Shown: positions 36,901 through 51,523, counted from the first letter of the stretch. The stretch is DNA of 64,000 nucleotides from Epinephelus fuscoguttatus (GCF_011397635.1 NC_064770.1:31147098-31211097), one strand, 5' to 3'. Numbers and translations are program-made. The notes: a model not told the origin generated them from the sequence alone.

Positions 36901-39900
36901 GTCTGTGAGGCGAGTCAGGGCCTGTCTCTGAAACAGTCCTGCACCGAGACAAAAGTGACCGCCTGTGGAAACCACCTACCATACACATTACATGATACAA
37001 GTTGCACGCTGTATCATGTAATGTAAACCAGTCTTAGATTATTATCAGTGGATGATATCATAACTGTCTTTGATGACTCATAACTTTTGGTAGAATAAAA
37101 CATTAAATTTCCCGATGACCCATTTTAGCCGGGTCGTCGATAGACAAAACCACAGCGAACGCTGGCTCAAACACCACCTCGAGTCACGTTTTCAAGCTGT
37201 ACTAAAAGAAGGTTGTCTTTGGCACGTAATATTATGTCTGATGATCCCTCTCACGTTTATTTAATCACACAGAAGATTTGGAGTCCCACAAGCTTGATTG
37301 GACAGGTTGAGGCACACTCATGTGCTGTGGCTCTGTACCTCTGAGAAACAAACCATACATACATAAGAGTCCTGGGTTTCTATTTAAAGTGGACTTTGAT
37401 ATTTGTAAATTTAAGAGAGCTGTGGAGATTTCTCTGCCTGATTTAGAGAAGTCGTTTAGCATCCCAGATACCTGCAGCACAGGCACACAGGCACACCCAA
37501 GAAATGTTGTGAAATGACTGTACAATAAACTGTAGCACTGGCTAAACTGAGCTCTGTGACTCAGAATAGGATAGTTTTATCGTAACAGTACAGCAAGTCG
37601 TCTACCAATCAGAAGACTGGCAGTTGGAGCCCCAGCTCCTCCAGTCCACATGTTGAGGTATCCTTGGGCAAGATACTGAACCCCAAATTGTGTGAGTGCA
37701 TTTACAGTTTAACTTAAAGTTGCTGCCTTGTAAGCTGTACTGTCTAAAAACACCTGTGATTGGATGTTCCAGAACACGTTAGAGCAACTTAGTGGTGGTA
37801 CAATTCCTTTATTATATGTCATCGTATGCATCTTAATTGCTGCTGAGGATAGTAAATACTTGGCTGGACATGGCTTGAATGAATAGATGTGTTGTAGGGC
37901 TGTCTCAGATACCAGTTTTTGGCCGCTGAAGCTTCATTGAGAGATGACACGACTAGAGACAAGAGGACATTTCTTAGAAACATCAGGTGGCACAGTGGTG
38001 CAGTGGTTGGCATTGTTGCCTCACAGCAAGAGGTTCCTTGTTCGAACCCAGGGTGGGGGAGCCTTCTGCGTGGAGTTTGCATGTTTGTCCCCGAGTCAGC
38101 ATGGGTTTTCTCGGGGTACTCCGGCTTCCTCCCACAGTCCAAAGACATGCATGTTAATTGGTGACTCTAAATTGCCCTCAAGTGTGAATGGTTGTCTGTC
38201 TCTATGTGTCAGCCCTGTGATAGTCTGGTGACCTGACCAGGGGGTACCCCACCTGTCGCCCAATATCAGCTTTGTTAGCATGCAAGTCACAGTAAATTAG
38301 GCACAATAGCTAGAAAAAATTTGCAAGACAGTTTAGCTGTTACTTAGTTTTCAGATGATTTGCCAAGTCCGTTCTAGAGTTTTGATGTGCCAGCTTCCTT
38401 TAGCATATCTTGCACTTAAATTTCAGGGGGCGTCTTTGTAAATTTTGAAACTATTCCAGATGCTTGGCTTTTGACATCTTGCTAGCATACCTGTAAACCT
38501 GTCACAGATGGTCAAATTGTTGGAGTCACAATAGTAGGCCTATCACTACGTTTAAATGTTCTTGTCTGAGAATAATTGTGTTGGATCACTATATATTGAT
38601 TCATGGGCTATTTGGGATTTTGGGGTGATGGTATAGAAAGAGCGAGCATTCGAATACTGATTTGGACATGGGTTACCGTGGCGGACGAAGCCTTGAAGCT
38701 TTCAGCTCAGCCCCACTGTGGTCTGATTGTCAGTATGGTATACTGCATGTGAACAGTAAGTGATGACATCATAGCTGCTCTAAAATAATACCCATGAGTC
38801 AAGGCAAGACAAGGTTGTTTTACTTGGATAGCTCATTGTAATACACAGAAACTTAATGTGCTTTAACTGCAACGTGTAACATGTACAGAAAAGAAAGAAA
38901 GTGAAACAATCACAAAATTGTAAAAAAGTAAATAAAAAAAACACCCACTGAAAACCCACATTTATGTTACAGACATAAACCACACACATGCAGAGAGGGT
39001 ATCAACAAGCCTGACAAACTGTTTTCGTTTTGCAACTGATTATGTGTGAGTTGCTTCATAAACGTGTCTCTTTTGCTTTTGACCCGTGTCTGATGATCTG
39101 TTGTGAAGACCTCTTTACACCGAGACTTTACAATAAGATGCACACATCGTCAGTATTTATTGAATCTAACTGGTGCAGTGCTCGTTCAAAATGTTCCTGT
39201 TCGGAAGGGGCCGATTGCTTGGCCTGTGGTATTGCTGCTGGCAGCTTTGTTGAGAACTGCTCGCACTTGCAACTTCACACTTGACACTGAACTTCCTGAG
39301 CAATACATCTCAGCTCCAAACAGCTTTTGTTTTATTGTGATGTTTAGATATGAAAAGTATTGAATCACAGTGCTATTTTAACTGTGCCCCAACATAACAA
39401 ACAGAAGGCCCTCGACACATTAGAAAGAAAATATGCAACTCAGGCTACTTACTTACAGTGAGGAAGAACTTTGTACCACTACATTTTACTGGTTACAATG
39501 CAGATTTAGATTTTGCTCACAAAATCACAATAAAACATTAAAACATCCAGAATTATACTAGAACTGAAAGCTCATCTTTGAACAGACTTTAATTAAATGT
39601 AAGCACGTTGGAGTGCTAATGCCTCTTTGTCACTTCTACTTCAAAGGAAGACACTATAGCCTACTGACAGAAAAATGTTACTGGTCACGTCACGTCACAC
39701 AAGCACATCACATTCCTCATATATTTAAGAGAACAATGAGGGCAATGTTTACAGTGACATTCAACTATGAGGAAACTCGCCAACTTGCCAACACGTGCCA
39801 GATCCTCATCTAATGCTGTCTGTGACAGTCATTATGTAATGACTCTGGTGGAAACTCAAATGCAGAGAACACACAGGAGGCAGAGTAGGGTAAAAAAAAA

Positions 39901-42900
39901 AAAAGCATGGGTTTTACTTCAGTCCAAAAAGGTAATAACAAAACTGACGAGGAGGCAAAAAAAATCCTTAAAACCACAACAGGCTAAGTTACAAACGGGT
40001 CCCGGGAATCAAATGAAGAGATTGCTAGAAAGAGGTGGGTATATATACGCAGGGATGCCTGAGAGGATAATCAGGGGCAGGTGAGTAAGTGGCAGCAGGT
40101 GCGATGAAAGGCAGGAAAACACAGGAAACTGCAATAACACAAAAGTTAGTTAGTACTTCAAAATAAAACAGGAAATATAACCCCATATGCTTTCAGTCTT
40201 CACGCATCAACATGTTGGCAATATTTTTAATTTCATTTTTGTGTATGTGCGTGTGTGTGTCCTATCAGGTGCCAAGATGCAGGACATCAGTCAGGACCCG
40301 TTTCTCTGTTTGGGAGATCTACCAGGTTTGTATTGTTCGAGTTTGGATTACTTGTTCGACTGTAAAAAGGCTGAATGGCTCAACATGAATCAAAACACTG
40401 ACTTCATAGAAAGTTACTGCTTATACTTCATCGTATCCAAAAAGTATGAGGCAGACTGTGTTGAAGCCTACTGAATGAAACAAAACTACACTGCAAGTGC
40501 AAAACTGATAAGCATCAAAGCTACAGCAGGTAACTTCTGTGAAAATAAATTTAGTCATATTGATGAAACTGTCACTATATCCACACAGTATAACACGAGA
40601 CAGATATTTATGTTCCTCCTCCTCCTTCAAGTGCTCCTCTGCTCCACTATTGATTGAGATGTGTTCTTGTTTCTCTTGAGAGGCCACAGTGTTTGAACAG
40701 TTGTCGTTTTATTGTGGATTTTTGTATTATTTGTTGTATTTGTTGCGTTTTAAATGTGTTTTGACAGGTTGCTACCAATCTAAATGGGACTTCCTGGTTA
40801 AATAAAGGTTAAACAAATCAAATAAAAGTTACCAGCTGTAGCTTTAAAGGAAATTTAGTGAATTTAATATAATGTTATTGATTGAACCAGGATCACCACT
40901 GAGCTACTGTTGCTTTGAATACAGCCATAGAGATGTTAACTGATGAAAAAAATCAATTTTAATGGGCACGTTTAACATGATCATATCACAAAAAGATGGT
41001 CTAGAATCTGGGCTGGTTGAAGGTGAAAATAGTGTACATTCACACATTACTGGTATTCTATACACTGGGTTCATTTGTCTACACTAAAGGACGAGATAAA
41101 GACGACAGTTGTAGTCAGAAAAAGCTGATAGATATTGTTCTCTACCTGTGTAACTGCATCCTGATCACTCACCTTCAAGTGTGCAACTTGTTATAACGTC
41201 CATTTATCAGAACTGTTTTAGCTGCATATCTAAGTCAGTCTTAAAGAAGCCCAGATAGCCTGTAAGACTTGTAGCAGCTGGACCTTGAGCTTGTTGTGCT
41301 CCTCCTCCTCATTCAGAGATGCTGCTCAGTAGGAAGAGGTGCCAAAACCCTCTGAACTGTTTGAGACGCCTATCTTGATTCAGAAGTTCTCGTACGCCTC
41401 AAAAACATAACCGAGACTTTAGGAAAGCAGCCAAAAAAAACCAGACGTGCACACCTTAAACTGTCCTTAGCAAATATGAGCAGAGATGGGAAAGCAAATG
41501 GTTGCAAATGCTTTGTCTAATAAATGTTCATTGTTGGTGTTTTAGATGATTTATCGGAATTCCTGAATGATGATTACCTTGGGAAGTTTGTGGGTAAGTT
41601 GCAACCAAACTTCCGCACACATTCAGTGTGTCAAATGGCTTACACATGAGCACACATATTCAAGTATGAATGCAAAGGTAATCTTTTGTCTAATTGCCTC
41701 CTTTCTTAGACACAGGAGCGCTCTTTGACGATCCCTGTCTCAACTGTGAGGAAGAACTCACCACCTGCTGTAAGAAGCTCTTGTTGCAGATGTTGACACA
41801 AACAGGCAATACATGAGAGTAAAGGAGGAAAAATAAAGGGGCTTAAGCTTTAAAAAAAACTGGGCAGGAAATATGTTATACTCCATATAACATATTTCCC
41901 TATTTGATATAATTACAATGCTATATGGCCATTTTGTGTAGTAATGTCATCTCAGCAAATGTGCAAGACCAGTTTGTGGCAAAGAGGAAGGTTTTAAACT
42001 CAACACTTTTCTACACATTGGGTTTTAAAAAGGTCAGTAGAAAAAAAAATATCTATTTGGTGCCAAAAAAATTGAGACATTCTGCAGCTGTGACCCCAAA
42101 CACCAAGAAAGTGGAATCAATGGATAAAAAACACAAGGGTTAGGAACCATTTTTCTGAGTTTTATCCTGTCTACCATTTCCTTCAAAATCTTCAAGATGT
42201 TTGGGGAAACGTGTCGCTGCTTTGATTTTCAGTTCACTACCGAAATGCATGAGAGCCATTTTTGGTTATTGTGTCCGTTAGCTGCTTCACTGACTCTCTT
42301 ACTTCCTCTTTCGTGCACTTTAGGTGATCTTCCCCCGCCAATGGAGCTGCCCGGCTTTGACAGCCTTCAGCAGATACAGGAGGACAAAGTTACAAGCACA
42401 ACAAACACCAGGAGAAAAAGATCCAGAGGTATAAAACAGTCGCTAACTAGAACTAGAATTGGTGAAAACTAATATAACACTTAATTTTTGGAATGCAGCC
42501 ACAAAATTCTGCAAGCCTGAATTAATGTGTGGGTTTTAACTGTAACTTTACACTTTACATCTTCTGTTTATATTTTTCATCTCCAGCTTCCCGATCACAG
42601 CCATGCACTGATGAGAACACACCATCTAGGCCGAAAAGGCAGAAAAGAGCAGGTGACCGACCCTGACTGACTGTTTGGTTTCTGTCTGTTGAGTATTCAT
42701 GACGTGGCTTCAAATGTGGGACACTGTGAAATATATAACCAGAGCAGTGTCATGTCTGCCAAAAGCAAATTAACTAGCTAATGTTTTATCATTTTGGAAA
42801 CCACCCTCTTTTGTTTGGTAGTCTCAGTGTTTTGTCAACAGTTTCAGGGAGCCACTGCTTCCATTCATGTATATGTCAAATGCATGTGGCGTTTTTTTTG

Positions 42901-45900
42901 TCACACAGTGGACATCAAGTTGGCATCAAGGTTTTTCAAAGATACATTACTATTAGGAAATGATGCAGTCCAATGAAATCCATCCATCTCTTTTCTGTAG
43001 CTTGTCCAAGCTGGGTTCACCCTGGACAGGTCACCAGACTAATTTCAGGGCCAACACATAGCAACAGACAACCATTCACGCTCACATTCACACAGGGAAC
43101 TTAGAGTCAACAATTAACCTAATCTGCATGTCTTTGGACTGTGGGTAAACCCCTCCAAAAAACAAGCTGACATGGAGACAAACTCCACACAGAATGGACT
43201 CAAGCTGGTATGCAAGGTCGACCCCAATGAAATCAGGCTGTACAGAAATCAGTGTAAACCAATGGCTGCCTCGAATGCTAAGATGCTAACAAAATTTGTA
43301 GTTAAAGGGACAATTCACCCCCAAATCATTACAATCTACGTCTTACACTGTCACAAGCACAAGCCTCTTGCCCATGAGTAGGTGCAGTGATATGGTTGGC
43401 GGTTGTGGTTCGGTAGAAAGGAAATAGACCCGATGTGAAACTGCTCGCAGCAAGGTCTGTGGATTATCTTGAGTAACTGGGTCATGATTTCTAGAAAGAG
43501 ACATTGCTGTTGAGCTTTTCAAATGTATTTTTAGTGCTTTAAACACCACAAGCTGAGTGCCATCTAGTTCCATTATACTGAAGAGAAAACAGACATCTCT
43601 ATGGCTGATATCTCCAACACTCAGGAACTCCCATAAAAACAGCCTAGACTGATAAATAGCACTACAGGTGAGAGGAAAAATATGTACTTTTGATTTTGGG
43701 GTGAACTGTCCCTTTAAGGAGCTTAAACTTGCAAACACAATGGTGTGTTCCTTTAAATAATTCTGGTGGATCTGGGCTTCTTTTGTGGCTGCCTTCCTGT
43801 GAGGTTAGCCAAAAACAATATTGTAATGTTTACAACCCTTCAACTCTTGCAGGTCGACCAAAAACCGAAGAGCCACAGGCTGAGCTGACTGTCACTCAAG
43901 GTATGTTTCTCATGTTCCTGCTGTAAACTGAAGCAATACTTAGGGGAAGAGATAGACCCTGTAAGTTTTGTTTTAACATTTTAAAGGAACATTAAAAATA
44001 TATTATATAATATATTAATGTTGTAAATGTCAACTGAATAGCTTTTGCAATGCACAGTACAAGGCTATGTGATATGAACACTATGCCCATGAGAGTTCTC
44101 TCTATGAGTAAAATGACATTTTACAAACAGGGCAAACCACGTGAGGCTACAGTAGTAACATATGACTCATGGTTTAAGGGGATGTTGGTTGGTTATGGTT
44201 GACTTGGTTCCTTCGTGGCACAAGGATGCAGATTGAGAAACAGGAAGTTTAATTTTGAAGTCGTCAGATAAGAGATCACACCGTGAACCAAAAGAAGAAC
44301 TCTGTCTTCATTTGACTCGATTCCATTTTCAAATCTTCTAAGTCTGCTCAAATGAAAGTCGCAGGCATGATACAAAATCTTTGGGTCCTAATCTCTTGTA
44401 ATTCCCTTGGAAGCAACCCTATCTGCATGTTTTCCTTTACCATCCTTTGTTTTTGATTCACCCAAGGTCAACAAAACCTGTGGGCACAGACAGATGAGGG
44501 TTGTTGTCTGTGTTTCTTTTGCAGACACTGACACAGGGTCAGAGCTGAGTTCACCAGAGACGGCGGCCCCCCCATCCACTCCCCCAAGAATCCTTCATCT
44601 CCATCCCTCCATTCAGTTCATCACCATCCCAGACAATCCGGGATATCAGGTTGTTCAGACACTGAGTCTCTCTCCTCCAGTTATTACACTTCCACTCCCC
44701 AACACAGCTGCTGCACCTACTTACATTTTAGGTGAGTAAAGTATTCACATACACTGATTAACCAGTTTCAGCGCAGTAGCCCTGGGAAACATCCTGTCTG
44801 TTTTTGTTGACATTGTGTGAGAGAGGAGTTGATTGTGAAGGGGAAATGAAAATTCAGTTGGCATGCAGTTGCCCTGAAAACTGGATTATCAAACTTCCTC
44901 TAAGAAGTGTAGCTTAAATAGGGGTGTAATTAGCAACCGCTGAACTATTTCCTGTTTAAAGTGACTGAAAAAGTTTTCCAGGAACTACTTTTCATGTTCA
45001 TCTAGATACTTGTTACCCGCGAAAATTTCAGTCCTAGTCCCACTGAATATTATGCTGTGTTTGAGTCAGTTAAGCATGTCCTAGGTCAGTGGTTTCCAAC
45101 TGGTGGGTCGCAGTCCAAAAGTGGGCCACTGGTCCATTTGAAAGGGACTGCAAGTGACTTGCAAATGTGTCAAGCTTAAAAAAAAAAAAAAAAAAAACCC
45201 ACTTTATTTTGAAGTTCAGTGAATTTCCGGCACAATTTAGGTGCTGTTTTTTGTTGTAGAGTGAGTGACTAACGGACAGCTACTTGACAGGGACAGCAAA
45301 CTAGCTCGACGATATGGCCAAATGCCAGTATGACGCTGAATATATCAAGCCGTAAGGACATTGAACTAATGACCGAGGAGAAATCTGGACCCGTAGCTGG
45401 ACCAGTTGGGAACCATGTCCTAGACAGACTGGAACCACATTGTCTCCATTAGAAGTTATGTATCTGGTAGGATGTGGAGTCTCCCAGGGCTCAGTCCTAG
45501 GTCCTCTTTTGTTTGAAAGCCCCACACCTTTGCCCAAAATGAATTTCTGAATTTGGCGACTGGTTCTGGCCACGCGTGCATGTTAGTGCATGCGTGTACT
45601 GGCTAGCATTCACTGCTGCTTTGCACTGAGCTCACATGGAAGTTATCACTGTTATTAGGACTATGTCATTGTGGAAGCATAGTGCCCACCCTTAAATTCC
45701 CCCCTGGTTAACACTGTTAGCTCTGTCAGCACTGTTGCTGTTGTTTGGTGCCATTTATGGAGTTAGCACCTTTAGCAACTAGCCGCTAGCTCAGCCTCCT
45801 TCCATGTTGAGAACCATGTCTGGAAAACTTATAGGCTTTGAATTTCACATAGAGCTCATTTAAATTAATACTAAATGACTCTTTTACAATGTAATGTATT

Positions 45901-48900
45901 CTGTGCACTATAAAGCACTTTGTTTATGAATATCAGTTAAACGTATTAAATTGCCTTGCCCCTTTTTTTTTATCCAGTTCCTGCTGCTTCACCACCCTTC
46001 AAACGTCAAGTCCCACCCCTCTCCCCGAGTGAGTAAAGAACTCTTTAATCTTGGATGTACATGTGTGTGTCTGCCTGTCTCTACTTCTTGTGTACATATG
46101 CAAAGATCTCATTCTGTCAGTTTTGTGTAGTTTATACTCCCACATGTATAGTTTTATTTCTGTCTTTTAAGAAACAAAATGGAAACCTCTCTGTACTGAC
46201 TGCCGTGTGTGAGAATTCAGGGTACTAATTGTTCTCCCTTTGTGTTTTTAGTTGACGGTGCAGTTGCGCCAGTCCAGATGAGTTCATCCCCATTAGGATC
46301 TCTGTCGGAAACCGCTAGCACAGCCATGTCTCCCACTTGTGCCTCACCCCAGTCTCCTAGCACTGGTGAGTTTCAGTATCTCTCTTTTCTCCTTGTGTGT
46401 AAATTACCGTGTGGAGTTACTGTCATCTTACAAAAATCTTGACATGCTGAATTTCAGAGATGTCTGCATGTAAGGAGTCACCCCTTCCTCAGTCTCCCAC
46501 TGTCATTGACATTCCACGTAAGTTACCACATGCTTTAATTCCTCTTTTCTGCTTTGATGTAAAATTTCTCAAAAGCACAAATCATGTTTTGTGGATAAGC
46601 AGGTTCACAAACAATTGTGTTTCTTTTTCAGAAGTTGTAAAGGACTACATCCAGGAAGCCAAAGCCCATATGAGTCAAACCTGCCAGGATATGGAGGCAG
46701 GCCTTAGCCTGACCTCTCATTACGTGGATGTGCCAGTGAGCCAGAGAGAGACTCGCTCTGGAAAAAGCACAAACAAAACCCTGGATAAGGAGCTTATCAT
46801 CATGGGAGACACGGATCGGCAAAAGACCTTGTTGGGGCCGAGTCAGGTAACACTTTCACTTTAATGGGAGGGATAAACAGTTATCATGTAGTGCTTTCTA
46901 AACATAGCCAAATTCAATACTATACAATGTATCCTCATACAACAGCTCGTATGATATCCTACAGATTTGCACCCCATGAATAACATTATGTGCTTAATGT
47001 AAAGTTGCAAAGGTTAGGTTAAGTCAAGTAAAGTTACTGTAGTTAGGTCTAGCTCCCAGGAACATCGCTCAGCATTGCTTCCAATTTTTCCCAGTGGCCA
47101 CTTGTGGTATCGCAGCAAATAAAATCCTGTGTGGCCCAAAACCATTATAAAGAGACATCTGTAAAGCAGTTGACAGGACACCTTGAACTGCAATAAGTTC
47201 AATTATGACTCTTTCTAAAATAAATTCTGATCCATGGAGGTTTCGTATTTGTAAAACTTTCCTTGAGCCGAGAAAAACGATTGTAAATCTGGGACATCTG
47301 AAACATGATGATGATGTACATTAAAATGCCTCCAAGTTTACTGAAAGTTCACATGTTTCCGAACACCAGTGTCTTGGGGAAAGTCCTGTGTTTTGTGGCC
47401 CATCCACCACCCCTAACTGCCCCCTTACGAGACCCCTTCTGTCTTTACCTTCCCAAAGACGTGGGTTATACACAAATTAGTGTCTCATGATGATGTGGGA
47501 TATGTATGAAATACGTACAAACAGTGCATGAGAACAGCCTATACTGTAAAGTATGAAAGTTTTGATTTGTTTATATCCAAAACATTGCTGAAATCATTGG
47601 CTGCAACTCACTGGTATCCATATGTTTGTCTTTATCCACCTAGATCTTCGAAGGCTCAAATGTAGACAAACCCAAACGCTACATAGTGCTACTCGGCAAT
47701 GCTGGTATGGGAAAAACCACCCTGATCAGGAAGCTGTGTCTCGACTGGTCCAGGGACCGCATCCCACAGTTTGACTTTGTCTTCTTATTAGATGGAAAAT
47801 CACTCTCTTTAACAGAGGCGACCTTTAGCCTTAAGACCCTCCTCCTAAACCTCTCCTCCTTTGCTCCTTCCTGCATGGACCCCGAGGCAGTGTACGCTCA
47901 GATCCTCGCAGCCCCTAAGCGCGTGCTGATCATTTTTGATGGGTTTGGCGAGTTGCGGGACTTTGAAACTCTTCTCCAGACTCAGGAAAAAGACATTGTA
48001 GCATCATTGCAGAAAGACAGTAAAGCACAGAACTTCACAGTAAGACATTTATACTCTGGCATCCTTCAGAGGATGCTCCTTCCAGGCTGCACTCTTCTGC
48101 TCTCGACACGACCAAAAGGCACTGCCACCCAGCTACTCCGGCGGACAGACAGCATTTTGGAGGTGTGTGGCTTCAATCCCACAGACGTAGAGACATATTT
48201 GTCTCAGTACTTCACTGATCCTGACCTCAGAGCATCTGCTTTGGACTCCTTAAAAGACTGCAGCTATCTCCACCTCCTCTGCTGGAACCCTGGACTGTGT
48301 CGGTTAGTCTGCTTGGTTTTAGAACAGTGCAAAAGTTCAGAGGACCTCCCGAGAACTTTAACTGGACTCTGCCATCAAGTGCTTCGTCTGATAATGGAAA
48401 TGGACAGAAAGAGCATGCACTCACAGGCTGAATCTCAGTCAGAAACATCTATGCAAACAGAAGAAGAAGCCCAGACAGAAATCTCAAGTAGTTCTCAAGC
48501 AAAAACGCAGCACAAAAACACTCGGAGAAAGTCCAGAGCACAAGTTCGCCCTGGCTCGCACACCCAACGAGCAAGGAGGACAAAAAAACAGGACAAAGAG
48601 GAAGATGATGGCGATGGGGAGGGGATGAGGAGTGCTGGAGAGGAAGCAGACAGAACAGAGGAGAAAGAGTTGCTGTCCCAGCTGAGTTCTTTGGCCTGGG
48701 AGTCAGTCAAAGCAAACACCTGCACCCTCCCCACAGGACGAACCATATCAGCCAAACTCAAGGCATTTGGCCACAGGACAGGACTTTTCTTCTCTTGCCA
48801 CCTGAGGGCGGGGCAGGTTGTCCCAAGTGGTGAGACAGAGGGAGGGGGAAGAGAGGATAGTGAAGAAATGGGAACTGGAAAGAATGGAAAAAAGGGGACA

Positions 48901-51490
48901 GTCACTGAACATGCTGACACTAGTGATGACCACATCCTGTTGTGGGCCAATCCTTTTCTTCAGAGTTACCTGGCAGGGGTCCATTTGTCTCTATCAAGGT
49001 AAAAGTTTCTTGATTCATCAGAGTAAAATAGTCTTCCTCTATGTTTTCTATTAGAATTATTTGGATAAAAAGATTAAATGAAAAGTGGTTGATTGAGTGA
49101 TAAGCTTTTAAGCTGGCATAGTATCTTCTATGTCCTTTGTTTAAAAATGAAAGAGCACATCTTTTTCCACTCCCAGCCTCTTTTCTCTTTCACTTTCAGT
49201 GCTCTGCCCTCTCCGGATTTCCCTGACTCTTTCCCACTTTCTGTTTCCTCAGGACTATAACAGACCGTGCCTTTCATCCAACCCTCCCTTTCCAGTCAGG
49301 CCAGAAGGGGCGTCGGAGACCCCAAAGGGAGGAGCTTGAACTCACTCAGCGATTTGCAGTCGGACTCCTGTTCCACGACAGAACAGAGCTGCAGAGGCTT
49401 CACTCACACACAGAGAAAACCTTCAGAGATATGGTTGCTGCCAAGCAGGCTTTAGTAACAAAACACCTTGAGGGTCTTTCCTACAGTGACCTGAGCCCCG
49501 CCCAGGTCCTGGAGGCGTGTCACTATGTGTATGAGGCAAACTCCACGCATGGTGATGGTAACAGAGACAGTGGCAGCACACAATTAGTTGCCCACCTGGC
49601 AGCAAATCTTCCGGAAGTTCTAACATTTCGTGGAGTTCCACTTAAGCCGTCGGACGTGTTCACTGTGCAGCATGTTCTCGAAAAGGGTGGAACTGAAGGT
49701 AGAAGGTTCTGTTTGGATCTGGAGGATTCGGGGATACAGATTTCTGGACTCAGAGCTCTCATTGGGCTCAACAACATCAACACATACAGGTATACAATTA
49801 AGTTTGTAAAACCCCTTCCCCAAACAGTGATTGTCCAATCATAGCTTAATAACCCTAATAAGTGCTCAGTTCAAAGAGAGCTGTATGATACTAATCCACT
49901 GAAACCAATATCAACACTTGGGTGTCTTCTAGGGCATGCATTGCTGATGTCATCACCTTATGGGAGCAGTTAGAGCAGAGTGGTGAAGAAGGTCTCCTAC
50001 AGGGGACGGTGTCCAAATTCAAGATCCACCCTCTGAAAGCCACACAGGTGTGTCACATAGAGCACCTGGCAAAGCTGGTGAACATACATGTGCACAAGAG
50101 GCTGTCAGACAGGTAATACAACCCGCCACCTTCCCACACACACATGGAGATGAACTCAGTTATACTTTACAACATACAAACTGTGTGTGTCTGGCCTCTG
50201 ATGTGTGTGTGTGTGTGTGTGTGTTTGCTTTTAGTTCCAGCCAATCAGATTCAATCCTGGCAGAGGGAATACCAGCCGTCAAAGAGCTACGCAAGCTGGA
50301 GTTTGAGTGAGTAGATCTGACATTTGACATTACTTCAAAAAGTAATCTATTACTTCACTTAATCACTCCCTGTAGAAAACTCTGCTGGTTAGATTACTTC
50401 TGCAGCACTCGGCAACATTGCCTGAGATGCATTGTTACGTATTGCCAATTGACAATATGATGTTAAACCTTACATATGCCCACATATAGGCACAAAACAA
50501 GGCTCAATAGGAGAATCAATATGGCACTGCAGTAGGCTGTAACTACCTACACCACCTAGTATAAATCTTAATTGCCTCAAAATAACACATCAAGAGGCCT
50601 AAACAAGGTAATACAGGAGACTGGCCTTCTAACACCATTAGATGACGATGGACTAAAATGGCGTACAAACTGTTTTTAACGGGTCAAACATACTCCAATG
50701 AACTCACTCAGTTTGCTCGCTCACAAACCGTGGTTTCATAGCAGATATGTCCAGTTTATTTGATGTATTGATCACTAAAGCAGTGGTTATACCTCATGAG
50801 GAAGAGTCTCTCAAGTCGTTTGTCAGACAACCTGTTCCTTGTTGGAGTCAGCACTGTACGGCATCGCTGTTGTCGGCACGTTTAATGAGCTTTTCCTATC
50901 CACCCATGCAGATGATTAATTAACTTATGTAACGCAATTAGTAACAACATTGATTAGGAACTGTAATGTGATTACTGAATTTAGGAAGAGTACATTTGAG
51001 TAGAATTGATGATTACAATGACAGTAATGACTTTATCTTTCTGTCTAGCCTTGGTCCAGAGAAAGGTCCACTTGCTCTTCTCAAGCTGTGGGGGCTCCTG
51101 CCTGGTCTACAAAACCTCCAGCACTTAGAGTAAATATACACCCCTTTACTTCTAGTTCTTCTAGTGTATTTGTGTGTTTGTCTCAAATGTCTGATGGTTG
51201 CTCTCCTTCTCCTTCAGTCTGGAAAACAGTAAGATAGGTGACAAAGGAGCAGAGAAACTGGCCGATGCTTTAGTCTCACTCTCTTCCCTGGAGATACTCA
51301 AGTGAGTACACCGTGTTCCTTTCTCAACCTGTGCAACATAGTCTTTATGTATAGAATGTGTGTTTAGCAAAGTGTGACCTCTCTCCTTCCGGTTTCTAGT
51401 GTGTCACAGAACTGTATCGGAGATCAGGGGATGAAGAGACTGGCAACCACACTGAGGGATCTGCCCAAACTGCACTGTTTAAGGTATATT

Positions 51491-51523
<33 letters not shown>

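Larger units (their letters stand above)
27969..40268. other. ciita: ciita intron 1 (12.3 kb), transposon rich
   Basis: This intron separates the CARD exon from the exon that begins the common part. It contains inverted-repeat elements (30568-31165, 31861-32281, 36535-37185), a nested TTAA element (34656-36047), a helicase fragment (31545-31727), a full SINE (37985-38270) and simple repeats. In mammals alternative CIITA promoters lie in the equivalent place; I could not identify one here. Stretches 28010-30000, 32500-34600 and 38300-39800 show nothing I can name. Confidence 0.75.

Noticed and set aside
48495-48950. 151-residue minus-strand frame opposite the NACHT exon
   Set aside because: It lies antisense to the low-complexity insert; its Ser/Pro richness reflects Glu/Gly codons on the other strand.
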